From contig JANXYS010000104.1 in assembly GCA_025355935.1 (NCBI GenBank), positions 1 through 17,143 of the forward strand: 17,143 nucleotides of DNA. Reading direction: 5' to 3'. The position numbers and the translations under genes are program-made. Below the pieces are notes generated by a model. The model saw only the letters and a list, made by a program, of their open reading frames with translations, was not told where the DNA came from and ran no database searches. The DNA is from Chitinophagales bacterium. Its GTDB lineage: Bacteria; Bacteroidota; Bacteroidia; Chitinophagales; Chitinophagaceae. Below, piece after piece: positions 15,410-17,143 of the stretch. Position 1 is the stretch's first letter. Every line of letters begins with the position of its first letter.

Positions 15410-17143
15410 ATGCAAGTAAAACTTTCTCCTAAAAAAATAGTAAGGCCAGCCAAAGAACCCGGAAATAATATATTTATAAAAGGCGCCCGCGTTCATAATC
15501 TTAAAGACATTACAGTTACAATTCCGCGGAATAAGTTGGTGGTAGTAACCGGGGTATCAGGCTCAGGAAAATCCTCCCTAACTGTCGACACTTTATTTGC
15601 CGAAGGTCAGCGGAGGTATGCAGAAAGCTTAAGCGCATACGCTCGCCAGTTCATGCAACGGATGAATAAGCCGGATGTAGATTATATAAAAGGACTTTGC
15701 CCGGCGATTGCAATTGAACAAAAAGTTATAACCCGCACGCCGCGTAGCACAGTGGGCAGTATGACCGAAATTTACGACTATCTCAGGTTACTTTTTGCCC
15801 GCGCAGGTAAAACACTTTCACCAGTAAGTGGCCGCGAAGTAAAAAAAGATGATGTAGCTGATGTTATAAAGACCATACAAGATTGTAAGGAAGGGGACAA
15901 GGTACTCATCCTGGCGGCTTTTAAAAGTCACGCTAATCGTGAAGTAAAAGAGGAGTTAAATATTCTATTGCAAAAAGGCTTTTCACGTTTATACAGTAAG
16001 GGGAAAATATTAAGGATAGAAGAGATGCTAGAAGAAAAAAAATTAAATCTTCCGGCATCAGCTTCCATTCTTATCGACAGGATAATTAAAAAAGAATTTG
16101 ATGAAGATGACCTGCACCGCCTCTCCGATTCAATAGGAACTGCATTCTACGAGGGCGAAGGAGTAATGGAGTTAGAAGTTAATGACAAAAAAAAATTACC
16201 CTTCAGTAACAAGTTTGAATTAGACGGAATTCAATTTGAAGAGCCGGTTCCTAATTTATTTTCATTTAATAATCCTTTCGGGGCGTGTCCAACCTGTGAA
16301 GGATTTTCGATGATCCTGGGCATTGATCCAGACCTGATTATTCCCGACAAAAGATTAAGTCTTTACGAGGGTGCGGTAGCTCCATGGAAGGGTGAAAAAC
16401 TCGGCGAATGGAAAGAGGCGTTTATTCGGGCTGCTAAACGTTTTGATTTTCCAATACATAAGCCCATCATGGATCTTTCGAAAGAACAACTGGATGCATT
16501 GTGGAAGGGAAATAATTATGCGAACGGCATTAATGATTTTTTTAAAGAAGTTGAACAAAATTTATATAAAGTACAATATCGTGTTTTGCTCAGTCGCTAC
16601 CGCGGAAGAACCTTGTGTACTGATTGCGAAGGCTACCGTCTTCGGAAGGAAGCATTGTATGTGAAAGTTGGTACCCGGCATATCGGTGAGCTGTGTGAAA
16701 TGCCGGTAAAAGATTTGAAGACATGGTTCGACGGCTTGAAGCTGGGTAAATATGATGAGCAGGTTGCCAAACGAATTCTTCTTGAAATTCATAACCGTAT
16801 TAAAACACTAATGGATGTTGGTTTAGGTTATCTTACTTTAAACCGTCTTGCTAATTCTTTAAGCGGGGGAGAGAGCCAGCGTATTCAGCTTACCAGGAGT
16901 TTGGGCAGTAACCTTACCAATTCACTTTATATACTCGATGAACCCAGCATTGGCCTTCACAGTCGCGATACCGAGCGGCTTATAGTAGTATTGAAGGAAC
17001 TTCGCGACTTGGGTAATACGGTTGTTGTTGTAGAACATGATGAGTTGATGATGCGCGAGGCGGATCATATTATTGATATGGGTCCCTTTGCGAGCCACCT
17101 CGGCGGCGAGGTAGTTGCCGAGGGTAATTATGATGAACTTATT
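15410..17143 (+). CDS. uvrA: UvrABC system protein A, N-terminal part (partial at right edge)
   Basis: DNA-damage recognition ATPase of nucleotide excision repair. I translated the frame from the ATG: 578 codons without a stop, continuing past the edge. Walker A of the first ATPase is GVSGSGKS (48-55), followed by GQRRYAESLSAYARQF and IEQKVITRTPRSTVG, classic UvrA. The first ATPase's signature LSGGESQRI (484-492) and Walker B SLYILDEPSIGLH (505-517) follow; the second ATPase is outside. CPTC at 293-296 and CTDC at 403-406 are present, but the first half of zinc finger 1 (the CxxC before LFSFNNP in E. coli) is replaced by FELDGIQFEEPVPN. I recall this as the usual form in Bacteroidota. No ribosome-binding site stands out; ATG is preceded by an A-rich leader. 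Confidence 0.97.
   Translation, partial: MQVKLSPKKIVRPAKEPGNNIFIKGARVHNLKDITVTIPRNKLVVVTGVSGSGKSSLTVDTLFAEGQRRYAESLSAYARQFMQRMNKPDVDYIKGLCPAIAIEQKVITRTPRSTVGSMTEIYDYLRLLFARAGKTLSPVSGREVKKDDVADVIKTIQDCKEGDKVLILAAFKSHANREVKEELNILLQKGFSRLYSKGKILRIEEMLEEKKLNLPASASILIDRIIKKEFDEDDLHRLSDSIGTAFYEGEGVMELEVNDKKKLPFSNKFELDGIQFEEPVPNLFSFNNPFGACPTCEGFSMILGIDPDLIIPDKRLSLYEGAVAPWKGEKLGEWKEAFIRAAKRFDFPIHKPIMDLSKEQLDALWKGNNYANGINDFFKEVEQNLYKVQYRVLLSRYRGRTLCTDCEGYRLRKEALYVKVGTRHIGELCEMPVKDLKTWFDGLKLGKYDEQVAKRILLEIHNRIKTLMDVGLGYLTLNRLANSLSGGESQRIQLTRSLGSNLTNSLYILDEPSIGLHSRDTERLIVVLKELRDLGNTVVVVEHDELMMREADHIIDMGPFASHLGGEVVAEGNYDELI

Noticed and set aside
1..17143. CRISPR arrays, insertion sequences, tRNA or rRNA genes
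   Set aside because: No regularly spaced repeats, transposase-like frames, terminal inverted repeats or RNA-gene signatures were seen in the intergenic regions.

Overview
The window looks like ordinary chromosomal sequence of a member of the Bacteroidota, most likely the Chitinophagaceae or a close relative. The support is indirect: moderate AT-richness, almost no Shine-Dalgarno sites, Bacteroidota-type -7 elements (TAnnTTTG), KMSTS-type methionyl-tRNA synthetase with a C-terminal EMAPII-like domain, a WG-repeat lipoprotein-like secreted protein, a FadN-type beta-oxidation fusion, and a DsbD preceded by a separate DsbD-alpha-like protein. I see no phage, transposon, CRISPR array, tRNA or rRNA.

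Layout from left to right: the 3' part of metG (open at the left edge); a 265-bp gap; a secreted WG-repeat protein ending at a strong terminator; fadN, encoding a 3-hydroxyacyl-CoA dehydrogenase/enoyl-CoA hydratase fusion; a small protein with a perfect metzincin zinc site and no export signal; an ABC ATPase and its ABC-2 permease; a convergent SDR epimerase (TIGR01777/YfcH type) on the minus strand whose stop overlaps the permease stop; a secreted protein with a tyrosine-rich stretch; a polytopic membrane protein starting with GTG; purQ with a good -7 element; a small periplasmic protein with a DsbD-alpha-like redox cysteine pair; DsbD itself; a bidirectional terminator; a minus-strand ECF sigma factor; a 304-bp AT-rich divergent intergenic region; and the 5' part of uvrA (open at the right edge).

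Functional links: the ABC pair forms one exporter. The small 152-residue protein and DsbD form a periplasmic thiol-reducing module, in which the cysteine pair missing from DsbD's own N-terminal domain is present on the separate upstream protein. The other genes are housekeeping functions (translation, fatty-acid oxidation, purine synthesis, DNA repair, transcription) interleaved with lineage-specific envelope proteins.

I did not find a convincing new multi-gene system. The points most worth following are the cytoplasmic-looking metzincin after fadN, and the split DsbD alpha function with a terminator between the two genes.
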